A DNA stretch of 64,000 nt. Origin: an uncultured Campylobacter sp. GTDB lineage: Bacteria > Campylobacterota > Campylobacteria > Campylobacterales > Campylobacteraceae. The stretch spans positions 1-64,000 of the forward strand of contig NZ_CALUTC010000009.1 of the NCBI RefSeq assembly GCF_944323605.1. Reading direction: 5' to 3'. The position numbers and the translations under genes were made by a program. Below, in pieces: positions 54,960 to 62,924 of this stretch. Below the pieces are notes generated by a model. That model made no database searches, was not told where the DNA came from, and saw only the letters and a list, made by a program, of their open reading frames with translations. Each line of letters opens with the position of its first letter. The stretch's first letter is position 1.

Positions 54960-55717
54960 TCTTGCTTTTCTTGATGTTTATTAGCAAAAATATTTAAAAT
55001 TTCAACAGATAAAGAAAATATCATAGCGGTGTATATGTAAGCTTTGCTTATGTGTATATCTAAACTTTCGCACACCAAAACAAGACCGACCATTATCAAA
55101 AATGAAAGAGCTAAAATCTTTATACTAGGATATGTTTCTACAAAGTCAGCTATAGGCTTTGAAGCAAAAAGCATAACCGCAACCGCTACAATAACAGCTA
55201 AAACCATTATTTCTATATCTTGAGCTATACCAACAGCAGTGATAACGCTATCAAGTGAAAAGACTATATCTAGCAAAATAATCTGAACTATAACAGTCCA
55301 AAATTTAGCCTTAACATTGCTTCCGTGATGTTCTTCTCCTCTAGATTGTTTGAGTTGTTCTACTATCTCCATTATAGGTTTAATTATCAAAAACAAACCA
55401 CCAAAAAATAAGACCAAATCCCTGCCTGAAATTTCCATAGGTAAAAACGCTATGCTATCTTCTGATATTCCCGGAAAATATATATTAAAAAGAGGTGCAG
55501 TGAGTTTCATTATTAAAAATAATGAAAAAAGCAAAGCTATACGTGCAAACATAGCTAGAAAAAGACCCAAATACCTAGCTCTATCCCTATATTTTGGATC
55601 TAGCTTATTAACCAAAATAGCTAACAATATAACATTATCTATACCAAGCACTATTTCAAGAGCACTAAGAGTGAGCAAAGTCATAAGGGCATCTATGCTA
55701 AACAACCAATCAAACAT
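54956..55717 (-). CDS. TerC family membrane protein
   Basis: TerC-type proteins are thought to export metal ions, notably manganese, often during secretion. The 253-residue protein has about seven membrane segments, the TerC start ALEIVLGIDNVILLAILVNK (two acidic residues in the membrane) and the second acidic pair in IILLDIVFSLDSVITAVGI. Tellurite resistance, the origin of the name, is not implied. It converges on the ribD-linked membrane gene and is divergent from argB. Confidence 0.88.
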   Translation of the reverse strand: MFDWLFSIDALMTLLTLSALEIVLGIDNVILLAILVNKLDPKYRDRARYLGLFLAMFARIALLFSLFLIMKLTAPLFNIYFPGISEDSIAFLPMEISGRDLVLFFGGLFLIIKPIMEIVEQLKQSRGEEHHGSNVKAKFWTVIVQIILLDIVFSLDSVITAVGIAQDIEIMVLAVIVAVAVMLFASKPIADFVETYPSIKILALSFLIMVGLVLVCESLDIHISKAYIYTAMIFSLSVEILNIFANKHQEKQD

Positions 55718-55841
55718 ATTATTCCTAAGAAATAAAATAAAAATCTTATTTTAGACTTTTAATATTAACTTAAAATAAAAATTTAAAAATATTTAATGCA
55801 AGTTTTAATTCAAAAAAGGTATCAAAATTTATATTTTGTAA

Positions 55842-55847
55842 TATAAT
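55842..55847 (+). promoter_or_regulatory. -10 box of the argB-argD promoter
   Basis: TATAAT within TAATATAATAATATC lies 26-31 bases before the argB ATG at 55873, followed by an AAAGGGAAA ribosome site. Confidence 0.5.
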
Positions 55848-55872
55848 AATATCTTTGATAAAGGGAAAAGAT

Positions 55873-56718
55873 ATGCAAACTTATTTAGAAAAAGCTGAAA
55901 TTTTAATAGAAGCCTTGCCATACATAAGAGAATTTAATTCTAAAATAGTTCTTATAAAATACGGTGGCTCTGCTATGGAAAACGAAGAGCTTAAAATGTG
56001 CGTTATGCAAGATATAGCACTTTTAAAATTAGTCGGCTTAAAACCGGTAATAGTTCATGGTGGAGGTAAAGATATAAGCACTATGTGCGAAAGATTAAAA
56101 ATAAAAAGCGAATTTAAAAATGGACTTAGAATAAGCTCAAAAGAAGTGGTAGAAGTAGCAGAACTTATGTTATATAAAATAAATAAAAGTCTAGTGCAAA
56201 ATTTAGAATGCCACGGGGTAAAAGCCATAGGCATAAGTGGAAAAGATGGCTTTTTGCTTGATTGCAAAAAAAAAGATGAAAATTTAGGTTTCGTAGGAGA
56301 TATAAAAAAAGTAAATGAAAAAATTCTGCTAGACTTGCTTGAAAAGGATTTCTTACCAATAATCGCTCCCATAGGAATGGATAAAAATGCAAACACTTAT
56401 AATATTAATGCAGACGATGTAGCGTGCGAAATAGCAAAGGCGTTAAGGGCTGAAAAATTAGTATTTTTAAGTGATGTAGAAGGGCTTTATGAAAATTACG
56501 AAGATAAAAATTCTTTAATATCAAAACTTGATATTAAAAAAGCAAAAGAACTCACAAAAAGCACTCAAGGCGGTATGCTTGTAAAATTAAAATCCTGCAT
56601 ACAAGCTTGTGAAAGCGGGGTAAATAAAATTCACATTTTAGACGGCAGATTAAAGCATAGTCTTTTGTTAGAAATATTTACTAACAAAGGCATAGGCACA
56701 GTCATCACAGAGGTATAA
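55873..56718 (+). CDS. argB: Acetylglutamate kinase ArgB
   Basis: ArgB phosphorylates N-acetylglutamate in arginine synthesis. I start at ATG 55873 (MQTYLEKAEILIEALPYI), behind AAGGG; the TTG six codons upstream is not needed. The 281-residue protein has IVLIKYGGSAMENEELK, PVIVHGGGKDIS, and the C-terminal TKSTQGGMLVKLKSCIQA loops of the amino acid kinase family. It is followed by argD after 2 bases, so the two form an operon. Confidence 0.95.
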   Translation: MQTYLEKAEILIEALPYIREFNSKIVLIKYGGSAMENEELKMCVMQDIALLKLVGLKPVIVHGGGKDISTMCERLKIKSEFKNGLRISSKEVVEVAELMLYKINKSLVQNLECHGVKAIGISGKDGFLLDCKKKDENLGFVGDIKKVNEKILLDLLEKDFLPIIAPIGMDKNANTYNINADDVACEIAKALRAEKLVFLSDVEGLYENYEDKNSLISKLDIKKAKELTKSTQGGMLVKLKSCIQACESGVNKIHILDGRLKHSLLLEIFTNKGIGTVITEV

Positions 56719-56720
56719 AT

Positions 56721-57890
56721 ATGGCACAAGATAATTTACTTCAAATTTATAAAAGATTTGACATTACACTAAGTAAAGGTGATGGGGTTTATCTTTTTGA
56801 CACGAAAGGAAAAAAATACCTTGATTTTGCCAGTGGTATAGGCGTTTGTGCTCTTGGATACAGACATAAAACATACACACAGGATTTGCATAAACAAATA
56901 GACAAAATTTTACACAGTAGCAATTTATTTTATAATGAAAATATAGAAAAAGCAACACAAAATTTATCTAATGCTAGTGGGCTTGAAAAAGTTTTTTTCG
57001 TAAATTCTGGAACTGAAGCTATGGAAGGTGCTTTTAAAGTAGCTAAAAAATTTGCCTATAAAAAAAATATTAAAAATCCACAATTTATAGCTTTTAAAAA
57101 CTCTTTTCACGGAAGAACGCTGGGTGCTTTATCTTTAACCGCAAATGAAAAATACCAAAAACCTTTCAAACCATTGATACAAGGTGTGAAATTTGCAAAA
57201 TTTAATGATATTGAAAGTGTAAAAAAACTTATAAACAAAAAAACAGTTGCCATTATAATAGAAACAGTGCAAGGAGAAGGCGGTATAACTGTAGCTGAAA
57301 AAACTTTTTTTCAAGCTCTTAGAAAACTTTGCGATGAAAATGATATATTATTAATAGCCGATGAAATACAGTGCGGAATGGGTAGAAGCGGAAAATTTTT
57401 CGTTTATCAATACTTTGATGTCTTACCAGATGTTTTAGCCTCTGCAAAGGCACTTGGCTGCGGCATTAGTGTGGGTGCTTTTGTTTTAGGAAAAAAAGTT
57501 ACTAGTATTTTAGAGCTTGGAGACCACGGCACAACTTACGGTGGAAATCCCTTAGCTTGTGCGGCTGTAAATGCCGTTTTTAAGGCTTATAAAGAAGATG
57601 ATATACTAGCTAATGTTAAAAAACTTGGGATATATTTTGAAGAAAAACTAGATATGTTTGCAAAAAAATACTCTTTTGTAAAAAAAAGACAAGGTATAGG
57701 CTTTATGCAGAGCCTATCTTTAAAATCTGATGTAAAGGTAGCTGACGTAATAAAAAAAGCACAAGAAAATTCACTACTGATAATATCTTGCGGTAAAAAT
57801 GATTTAAGGTTTTTACCCCCTCTGATAATAACAAAAGAACATATAAACGAAATGTTTCATAAGCTAGATTCTAGCTTAAGTGAATTTTAG
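56721..57890 (+). CDS. argD: Acetylornithine aminotransferase ArgD
   Basis: ArgD exchanges the amino group between glutamate and acetylglutamate semialdehyde in arginine synthesis and may act in lysine synthesis too. The 389-residue class III aminotransferase has VNSGTEAMEGAFKVA, the SFHGRTLGALSLTA loop, ADEIQCGMGRSGKFF and the PLP lysine in LASAKALGCGISVGAFV. It lies 2 bases after argB and is the last gene of the operon. Confidence 0.95.
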   Translation: MAQDNLLQIYKRFDITLSKGDGVYLFDTKGKKYLDFASGIGVCALGYRHKTYTQDLHKQIDKILHSSNLFYNENIEKATQNLSNASGLEKVFFVNSGTEAMEGAFKVAKKFAYKKNIKNPQFIAFKNSFHGRTLGALSLTANEKYQKPFKPLIQGVKFAKFNDIESVKKLINKKTVAIIIETVQGEGGITVAEKTFFQALRKLCDENDILLIADEIQCGMGRSGKFFVYQYFDVLPDVLASAKALGCGISVGAFVLGKKVTSILELGDHGTTYGGNPLACAAVNAVFKAYKEDDILANVKKLGIYFEEKLDMFAKKYSFVKKRQGIGFMQSLSLKSDVKVADVIKKAQENSLLIISCGKNDLRFLPPLIITKEHINEMFHKLDSSLSEF

Positions 57891-57954
57891 ACCTTTTTAA
57901 TAGATTTGTTAATTTTCTGTTTAAAAATTAAGTTAAATAAAATTTTAACAAAAA

Positions 57955-57960
57955 TATAAT
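57955..57960 (+). promoter_or_regulatory. -10 box of the asparaginase promoter
   Basis: A perfect TATAAT in AAAATATAATATTTCC lies 34 bases before the ATG at 57994, with AAAAGGGGAT as ribosome site. Confidence 0.5.
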
Positions 57961-57993
57961 ATTTCCTTAAATTTTAAATTAAAAGGGGATATT

Positions 57994-59037
57994 ATGTATA
58001 AGAAAATTATACTAGGAGCTTTTATGATGCTTACTGTTTTATCAGCTAAGCCAAATATTATGATACTAGCTACAGGTGGGACTATAGCCGGACAAGCTAG
58101 TTCAGCAAATGCTACTACTGGATATAAAGCAGGAGCTTTAGGGGTAGATGTTTTACTAAAAGCCGTTCCAGAGCTTAAAAATATAGCTAACATAAGCACG
58201 GAACAAATAGCAAACATAGATAGTTCTAATATGAATGATGAAATTTGGTTAAAATTAGCCAAAAAAGTAAATCAGCTTATGAATAATGGCAATATAGACG
58301 GCATAGTCATAACTCACGGCACAGACACTATGGAAGAAACAGCATATTTTTTAAATTTAGTTACAAAAGGCTCTAAACCTGTTGTTTTGGTAGGGGCTAT
58401 GAGACCAGCAACTGCTACAAGTGCAGATGGTCCTAAAAACCTTTATAATGCGGTAGCTCTAGCAGGTAGTAAAAATGCTTTAAACAGAGGGGTTATGGTA
58501 GCAATGAATGATAAAATTTACGCTGCAAGAGATGTTACTAAAACTCATACTTTAAATGTAGAAACATTTAAAGCCTCAAATGCTGGTGAGATAGGGTATA
58601 TTGTAGATGGAAAAGCCATTTTTAATCACACAGTTACAAAAGAACATACAAGAAACACTCCTTTTGATGTTAGCTCCATTATATCTTTGCCAAAGGTTGA
58701 TATAATCTACACCTACTCAAATGACGGATCTCAAGTTGCAAGCGAAGCCTTTGTAAAAGCTGGTGCTAAAGGGCTTGTAGTAGCTGGGAGCGGTGCAGGA
58801 AGCATACACGAAAACTCTAAAAACTATCTTATAAAGCTACTAAAAGAAAAGAAAATTCTTGTAGTAAAAAGCTCACGTGTAGGCTCTGGGCTTGTGCCAA
58901 TTAGCAAAGAAGAACTTAATCAAGGTTTTATATCTGCAAACGACTTAAATCCACAAAAAGCTAGAGTTTTATTAATGTTAGCCCTAACAAAAACAAAAGA
59001 TCCTAGACAAATAGCTAAATATTTTGAATATTATTGA
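57994..59037 (+). CDS. ansA: Periplasmic L-asparaginase (type II)
   Basis: This enzyme hydrolyses asparagine to aspartate and ammonia. The 347-residue protein has a Sec signal peptide (MYKKIILGAFMMLTVLSA), then the catalytic threonines in MILATGGTIAGQAS and ITHGTDTMEETAYFL. Export to the periplasm matters: in C. jejuni only strains that secrete asparaginase can live on asparagine. The rest matches type II asparaginase in length. It converges on dsbI. Confidence 0.92.
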   Translation: MYKKIILGAFMMLTVLSAKPNIMILATGGTIAGQASSANATTGYKAGALGVDVLLKAVPELKNIANISTEQIANIDSSNMNDEIWLKLAKKVNQLMNNGNIDGIVITHGTDTMEETAYFLNLVTKGSKPVVLVGAMRPATATSADGPKNLYNAVALAGSKNALNRGVMVAMNDKIYAARDVTKTHTLNVETFKASNAGEIGYIVDGKAIFNHTVTKEHTRNTPFDVSSIISLPKVDIIYTYSNDGSQVASEAFVKAGAKGLVVAGSGAGSIHENSKNYLIKLLKEKKILVVKSSRVGSGLVPISKEELNQGFISANDLNPQKARVLLMLALTKTKDPRQIAKYFEYY

Positions 59038-59045
59038 TTTAAAAA

Positions 59046-59075
59046 AAACACTCAAAACCAAAGTTTTGAGTGTTT
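59046..59075 (-). terminator. Strong intrinsic terminator of the dba-dsbI operon
   Basis: Read on the minus strand, AAACACTCAAAAC and GTTTTGAGTGTTT form a perfect 13-bp stem with a 4-base loop, followed by eight consecutive T. It begins 5 bases beyond the dsbI stop. On the plus strand the hairpin is preceded by A and followed by GCACTT, so it is a weaker terminator for asparaginase. Confidence 0.85.
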
Positions 59076-59079
59076 GCAC

Positions 59080-60597
59080 TTATTCTAGAATATATAATTT
59101 ATTAGCATTATCTTGATATGAAAGTATATGCATTTTATTATCCTTAAAGAATATGCTTCTTGCATTTTTTATATCTTTAGGATAAGACAATACCTGCACA
59201 ACCTCTTCTTTAACAGGGTCTATAACAGCTATAACATTATGATTTTTACTGAGTGCATAAAGTCCTCCATTTATATAGTGCATAGAGGTTACATAAAGGT
59301 CTGCTAAGCTTTTACCTTCTTTAAGCTCTGCTTTTGGAGTGAATTCTGCGGATAAAACTCTATCGCTTAACAAAAATTTAGAAATAACAAATTTCTTTTT
59401 ATCTTTATTATTTGGCACTGTAGCAAGGTAAAAATATTTTCCATCGCTTGCCATACTTGCTACGTGATGATAAATAGATCTAACAGTGCTAAGCCTACCG
59501 CGTCCTAAACCTTCTCCTTGACCTTCAAATTTATCAGCTCCTTTTACAAAATCAGCATATTGTAAAGTTTCGTCTGCATTTTCATTTTTAGCAAATCTCA
59601 AAAAGCTCTTATTTGAACCCATTAAAAGATATTTATCTTTCATATAAGGTATAATGCCAACTATAGGATCTATAGTAGCTGAGAAATAAGGATCTAACAC
59701 AAAGCTTTCTTTTGTAGCAAAATTATCATCTAAAAATGCAACATCAAATTTAGAGCTAACAACAAATTCTCCGTTAATATAATCAATAGTATTGATTGCT
59801 TTATCAAAATTTACATCTTGAGAAGTAGAGATTTTTAATTCTTTATCTATCTTAGCAAAAGGAGAATTGCTTGAATCATTATCAAATTCTATTCCTAGTT
59901 TTGTAGCAGGTTCAAAAGCATAATCAGGAGCCTTAACATCTCTAGGTCCTAAAAAGGATATGTTCTGCCAATTACCCTTCCAGCCACTAGTGCTCCAAAT
60001 TATATATTTTGGATTTAAGCTAAATCTAACAGGGTCTCCTTGTCCTATAAATGGAGGCACACCTGTGCTAACGAAAGCTTGAAAAGCATTTGAAGCAACT
60101 ATAACAGTGCTTATGATAACAGCTATAAAGCCATATTTTCCAAATTGTCTAAATTTTTCACCATTCATCTCCTTATCAAAGCTAGAAAATTTTGGAGCTA
60201 ACAAAAATAAAATCCCCAAAAGGATTATAACAGCCCAAAACACAACTTCAGCCCAAAAATAAGTGTGAATTCCAAATACCTGCAAAGAAAAACCTTGATC
60301 TAAATCCCTATGTGCGTGAGCTCCATAGTGCAAAAAAGACTGATAAAGTCCTATTGCAGCCATAAATAAAATCATAGCGACATATTTAGCCTTAAAGCCA
60401 TATCGAACTATGAAAAAAGCCATAACACCTATGAATATCATAGACTCTCTTTGTCCCCAACAAAGATAGCAAGGGCTATCTCCCATTATATATCCAAAAA
60501 CTATGTTTGCTATACCAACAGGCAATAAGATTATCAAAAAGCCCGCTAAGCACATTAATGCATAAAAAAGCTTTGTTTTAGCTATTTCTTCTCTCAT
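59080..60597 (-). CDS. dsbI: Disulfide-forming membrane protein DsbI
   Basis: DsbI is a DsbB-related quinone-linked oxidoreductase that keeps periplasmic thiol oxidation going. The 505-residue protein has an N-terminal DsbB-like part of about five membrane segments with the redox pair GDSPCYLCWGQRES (CxxC near residues 38-41), and a long periplasmic C-terminal domain predicted as a beta-propeller (repeats such as YLLMGSNKSFLRF, FYLATVPNNKDKKKF). It lies 10 bases after dba. In C. jejuni its translation is coupled to the upstream gene and the pair is iron regulated; the tight spacing here agrees. Confidence 0.9.
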   Translation of the reverse strand: MREEIAKTKLFYALMCLAGFLIILLPVGIANIVFGYIMGDSPCYLCWGQRESMIFIGVMAFFIVRYGFKAKYVAMILFMAAIGLYQSFLHYGAHAHRDLDQGFSLQVFGIHTYFWAEVVFWAVIILLGILFLLAPKFSSFDKEMNGEKFRQFGKYGFIAVIISTVIVASNAFQAFVSTGVPPFIGQGDPVRFSLNPKYIIWSTSGWKGNWQNISFLGPRDVKAPDYAFEPATKLGIEFDNDSSNSPFAKIDKELKISTSQDVNFDKAINTIDYINGEFVVSSKFDVAFLDDNFATKESFVLDPYFSATIDPIVGIIPYMKDKYLLMGSNKSFLRFAKNENADETLQYADFVKGADKFEGQGEGLGRGRLSTVRSIYHHVASMASDGKYFYLATVPNNKDKKKFVISKFLLSDRVLSAEFTPKAELKEGKSLADLYVTSMHYINGGLYALSKNHNVIAVIDPVKEEVVQVLSYPKDIKNARSIFFKDNKMHILSYQDNANKLYILE

Positions 60598-60607
60598 CTT
60601 TTACTCC

Positions 60608-60775
60608 TTATAAATTCATAGTAGTCAAAAGATTGCTTGACTTGTGTCCTACATATAAAAAAACCATAATAAACCAAGCAATTATCACTAAAGAAAAAGC
60701 CAAATTTTCTTTTTCTGGTTTTTTGATGATAAGCAACAAGGCGACTAAAACTAGGATAAGTTCCAAAAATTCCAT
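60608..60775 (-). CDS. dba: Dba, small membrane protein translated ahead of DsbI
   Basis: I start at ATG 60773-60775 with AAGGAG upstream, giving a 55-residue protein (MEFLELILVLVALLLIIKKP onward) with two hydrophobic segments joined by a basic loop (KKPEKENLAF) and ending in GHKSSNLLTTMNL. A longer frame to 60847 lacks a ribosome site. The size and position match Dba, which assists DsbI in Campylobacter. Ten bases separate it from dsbI. Confidence 0.8.
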   Translation of the reverse strand: MEFLELILVLVALLLIIKKPEKENLAFSLVIIAWFIMVFLYVGHKSSNLLTTMNL

Positions 60776-60914
60776 ACTTAACTCCTTGTAAAAAATTGAG
60801 ACTAAGGATTTTACTAAATTAAAACTTAAAGTAACATTTTGAAACACTTATATTTTATTTTTAAAATTTTTATCAAATTTTAACTTTTATTTAATATATA
60901 AATTTTTAATATTT

Positions 60915-60922
60915 TATAAAAT
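60915..60922 (+). promoter_or_regulatory. -10 box ahead of the leader-peptide region
   Basis: TATAAAAT lies 31-38 bases before the ATG of the 11-codon leader at 60953, leaving room for a short untranslated start and a GAAAGGA ribosome site. The DNA from 60848 to here is plain AT-rich. Confidence 0.45.
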
Positions 60923-60952
60923 ATTAATCTACAAAGAAAGGATAAAGCAAAG

Positions 60953-60988
60953 ATGAAAAAACTGATGTGCCAGATGTGTAGTATCTAG
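60953..60988 (+). CDS. Leader peptide MKKLMCQMCSI
   Basis: An 11-codon frame (ATG AAA AAA CTG ATG TGC CAG ATG TGT, then AGT ATC TAG) follows GAAAGGATAAAG as ribosome site. Three of 11 codons are Met and two are Cys, the composition expected of a leader that measures supply of sulfur amino acids. Two competing hairpins follow it (60994-61023 and 61000-61055) and then the oxygenase and MetQ-like genes, a layout like an amino-acid attenuator. Confidence 0.6.
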   Translation: MKKLMCQMCSI

Positions 60989-60993
60989 TGCGT

Positions 60994-61068
60994 CCTTTGG
61001 CTTAGGCATTACTTTTCCAAAGGTCCGAGGTGGATAAGGAAAGTGTAATGTAAGCTTAACTTCTTTTT
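60994..61068 (+). promoter_or_regulatory. Attenuator-like pair of mutually exclusive RNA hairpins
   Basis: Hairpin A: CCTTTGG (60994-61000) with CCAAAGG (61017-61023). Hairpin B: 61000-61018 (GCTTAGGCATTACTTTTCC) with 61038-61055 (GGAAAGTGTAATGTAAGC), about 14 pairs with small bulges, followed by TTAACTTCTTTTT. The two share bases 61017-61018 and 61000, so they exclude each other. B plus the T tract has the form of a terminator, and A of an anti-terminator. Sulfur amino acid supply would act by ribosome position on the leader. Confidence 0.55.
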
Positions 61069-61134
61069 AAATACCCACAATCTTACAAACTCATATCCTT
61101 ATCTCTTAATTAAAATAAAAATTAAGGAGACGAG

Positions 61135-62124
61135 ATGACTTTACCTATACTTCATTTAGATGATTTTGAAAAAAATCAAGATAAATTTTTAAAAGACTTA
61201 AGACAGATAGTTTCTACAGTTGGTTTTTTTTATCTAAAAAATCACGGGATAGACGAAAAACTTAGCAAAAAGCTTTTTAGTTTAAGCAAAGAATTTTTTG
61301 CCTTACCTAATGATAAAAAAGAAGAAATTTCTATGATACATTCACCACAATTTAGAGGGTATTCAAACGAAGGCGGAGAATACACTGACGGTGCTAAAGA
61401 TTTTAGGGAGCAAATAGACATAGGGACGGAAAGAGAAGCTTTAAAATGGGATATAAATTCACCACTATGGCATAGATTAGAGGGTCCTAATTTATGGCCT
61501 ACTCAAATACCAGAACTAAAAGATGTGTTTTTACAGTGGCATAAACAGACCCAAAATGCTTGTTTAAAACTTCTAAAAGCCTTTGCAAAGTCTTTAAATT
61601 TAAATGATGATGCCTTTGAAAAGCTTTATGGTAGAAATTCTTACGAACACTGTAAGCTTTTGCGTTACCCTGCACAAAATACTAGCAGCAAACAAGGCGT
61701 TGGCTCTCACAAAGATGGAGGTCTTATAACATTTGTTCTACAAGAAGAACAGTCAGGTCTTCAAGCTTTAATAAACGGTGAGTGGATTTCTGTGCCACCG
61801 CTTGAAGGCACTGTTGTGGTAAATATAGGAGAATTTTTAGAATTAGCGACAAATGGCTATCTAAAAGCCACTATACATAGGGTGAATTTAAGTGCAAAAG
61901 AAAGATTTTCTATAGCTTATTTTTTAGGAGTGCAGCTTGACAAAGATATACCTATATTTGATATAGGAGAATTAGCAAAAGAAAGCACGGGCGTAGATAC
62001 TGATCCTAAAAATCCTTTGCTAAGAAATGTAGCACAAAATTATTTTAAAAGAATGATACGTTCGCACCCTGATGTGGCAAAAGCTCATCATAGCGATTTA
62101 ATAGAAAAATTTAGCTTTGCTTAG
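61135..62124 (+). CDS. 2-oxoglutarate/Fe(II)-dependent oxygenase of the isopenicillin N synthase-like family
   Basis: The 329-residue protein has the non-heme iron triad: His192 and Asp194 in GVGSHKDGG, and His248 in KATIHRVNLS, with Arg257 and Ser259 (RFSIAYF) as the co-substrate contacts. The N-terminal DIOX_N part (TVGFFYLKNHGI) is typical. It resembles the iron/ascorbate-type oxidoreductase next to the methionine-binding protein gene of C. jejuni (Cj1199-Cj1200 as I recall). Its substrate is unknown; a sulfur-compound role fits the leader and the MetQ-like neighbour 9 bases downstream. Confidence 0.83.
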   Translation: MTLPILHLDDFEKNQDKFLKDLRQIVSTVGFFYLKNHGIDEKLSKKLFSLSKEFFALPNDKKEEISMIHSPQFRGYSNEGGEYTDGAKDFREQIDIGTEREALKWDINSPLWHRLEGPNLWPTQIPELKDVFLQWHKQTQNACLKLLKAFAKSLNLNDDAFEKLYGRNSYEHCKLLRYPAQNTSSKQGVGSHKDGGLITFVLQEEQSGLQALINGEWISVPPLEGTVVVNIGEFLELATNGYLKATIHRVNLSAKERFSIAYFLGVQLDKDIPIFDIGELAKESTGVDTDPKNPLLRNVAQNYFKRMIRSHPDVAKAHHSDLIEKFSFA

Positions 62125-62133
62125 GAGGAATCA

Positions 62134-62898
62134 ATGAAAAATATTTTTAAAATTTTCTCTTTTATTTTTATACTTAATTTTGTTTTTGCAGAAAATTTAA
62201 AGATAGGAGCTTCAGTAACTCCTCACGCAGAAATTTTAAATTTCGTAAAAGACAAACTCAAAAAAGAGGGCATAAATTTAGAAGTTTTTGAATTTAATGA
62301 TGCCGTTATACAAAATATAAAGGTTGATAGCGGTGAGCTTGATGCAAATTTTTTTCAGCACGAGCCTTTTTTACTAGAATTTAACGAGGCAAAAGGCACA
62401 AATTTAGTCAAAGTAGCCCCTATACACATAGAGCCTATGGGTGTGTATTCTAAAAAATATAAAAGTTTTCAGCCAAAAGATGGTGCTAAAATTTCTATAC
62501 CAAATAATCCCACAAATGAAAGCAGAGCCTTACGTATAGTAGAAAGTGCCAAGCTTATAAGACTTAATGATAAAGAGCTTGTAACTCCGCTTGATATAGT
62601 TCATAATCCTAAGAACCTAGACTTTATAGAGTTAAAGGACGCTCAACTTACAAGAAGCTTAGATGATGTGGATTATTCACTTATAAATAGTAATTTTGCT
62701 ATACAAGCAGGACTTTCTCCTGTAAAAGATTCTCTTTTTACAGAAAGCAAATATAGCGAGTATGCCAATATAATCGTTGTAAAAAAAGGCAATGAAAAAT
62801 CGTCCAAAATCAAAGCCTTAGTAAAAGCCTTACAAAGCGAGGAAGTAAAAAAATTCATACAAGATAAATATAAAGGTGCTGTGATACCTGCTTTTTAA
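62134..62898 (+). CDS. MetQ-like periplasmic substrate-binding protein (NlpA family)
   Basis: The 254-residue protein has a signal peptide (MKNIFKIFSFIFILNFVFA) but no lipobox cysteine, so it is probably free in the periplasm. NlpA/MetQ features are LKIGASVTPHAEIL, DANFFQHEPFLLEFN, the EPMGVYSKKYKSF hinge and PNNPTNESRALRI, as in D/L-methionine binding proteins. It should deliver methionine or a related sulfur compound to a MetNI-type transporter, which is not encoded here. It is coupled to the oxygenase gene, with GGAGGA before the ATG. Confidence 0.85.
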   Translation: MKNIFKIFSFIFILNFVFAENLKIGASVTPHAEILNFVKDKLKKEGINLEVFEFNDAVIQNIKVDSGELDANFFQHEPFLLEFNEAKGTNLVKVAPIHIEPMGVYSKKYKSFQPKDGAKISIPNNPTNESRALRIVESAKLIRLNDKELVTPLDIVHNPKNLDFIELKDAQLTRSLDDVDYSLINSNFAIQAGLSPVKDSLFTESKYSEYANIIVVKKGNEKSSKIKALVKALQSEEVKKFIQDKYKGAVIPAF

Positions 62899-62902
62899 AA
62901 AC

Positions 62903-62921
62903 GGGCAAGAAGTTCTTGCCC
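62903..62921 (-). terminator. Hairpin terminator (minus strand) of the EF-hand gene
   Basis: GGGCAAG (62903-62909) and CTTGCCC (62915-62921) form a 7-bp GC stem; on the minus strand it is followed by GTTTTTAAAA. The stop of the EF-hand gene lies 3 bases from it. On the plus strand there is no T tract after the stem. Confidence 0.65.
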
Positions 62922-62924
62922 AAG

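Noticed and set aside
60990..61060. Known riboswitch or T-box in the leader region
   Set aside because: I could not find the conserved T-box, SAM or other riboswitch core sequences that I know; the Met/Cys reading frame gives a simpler explanation.
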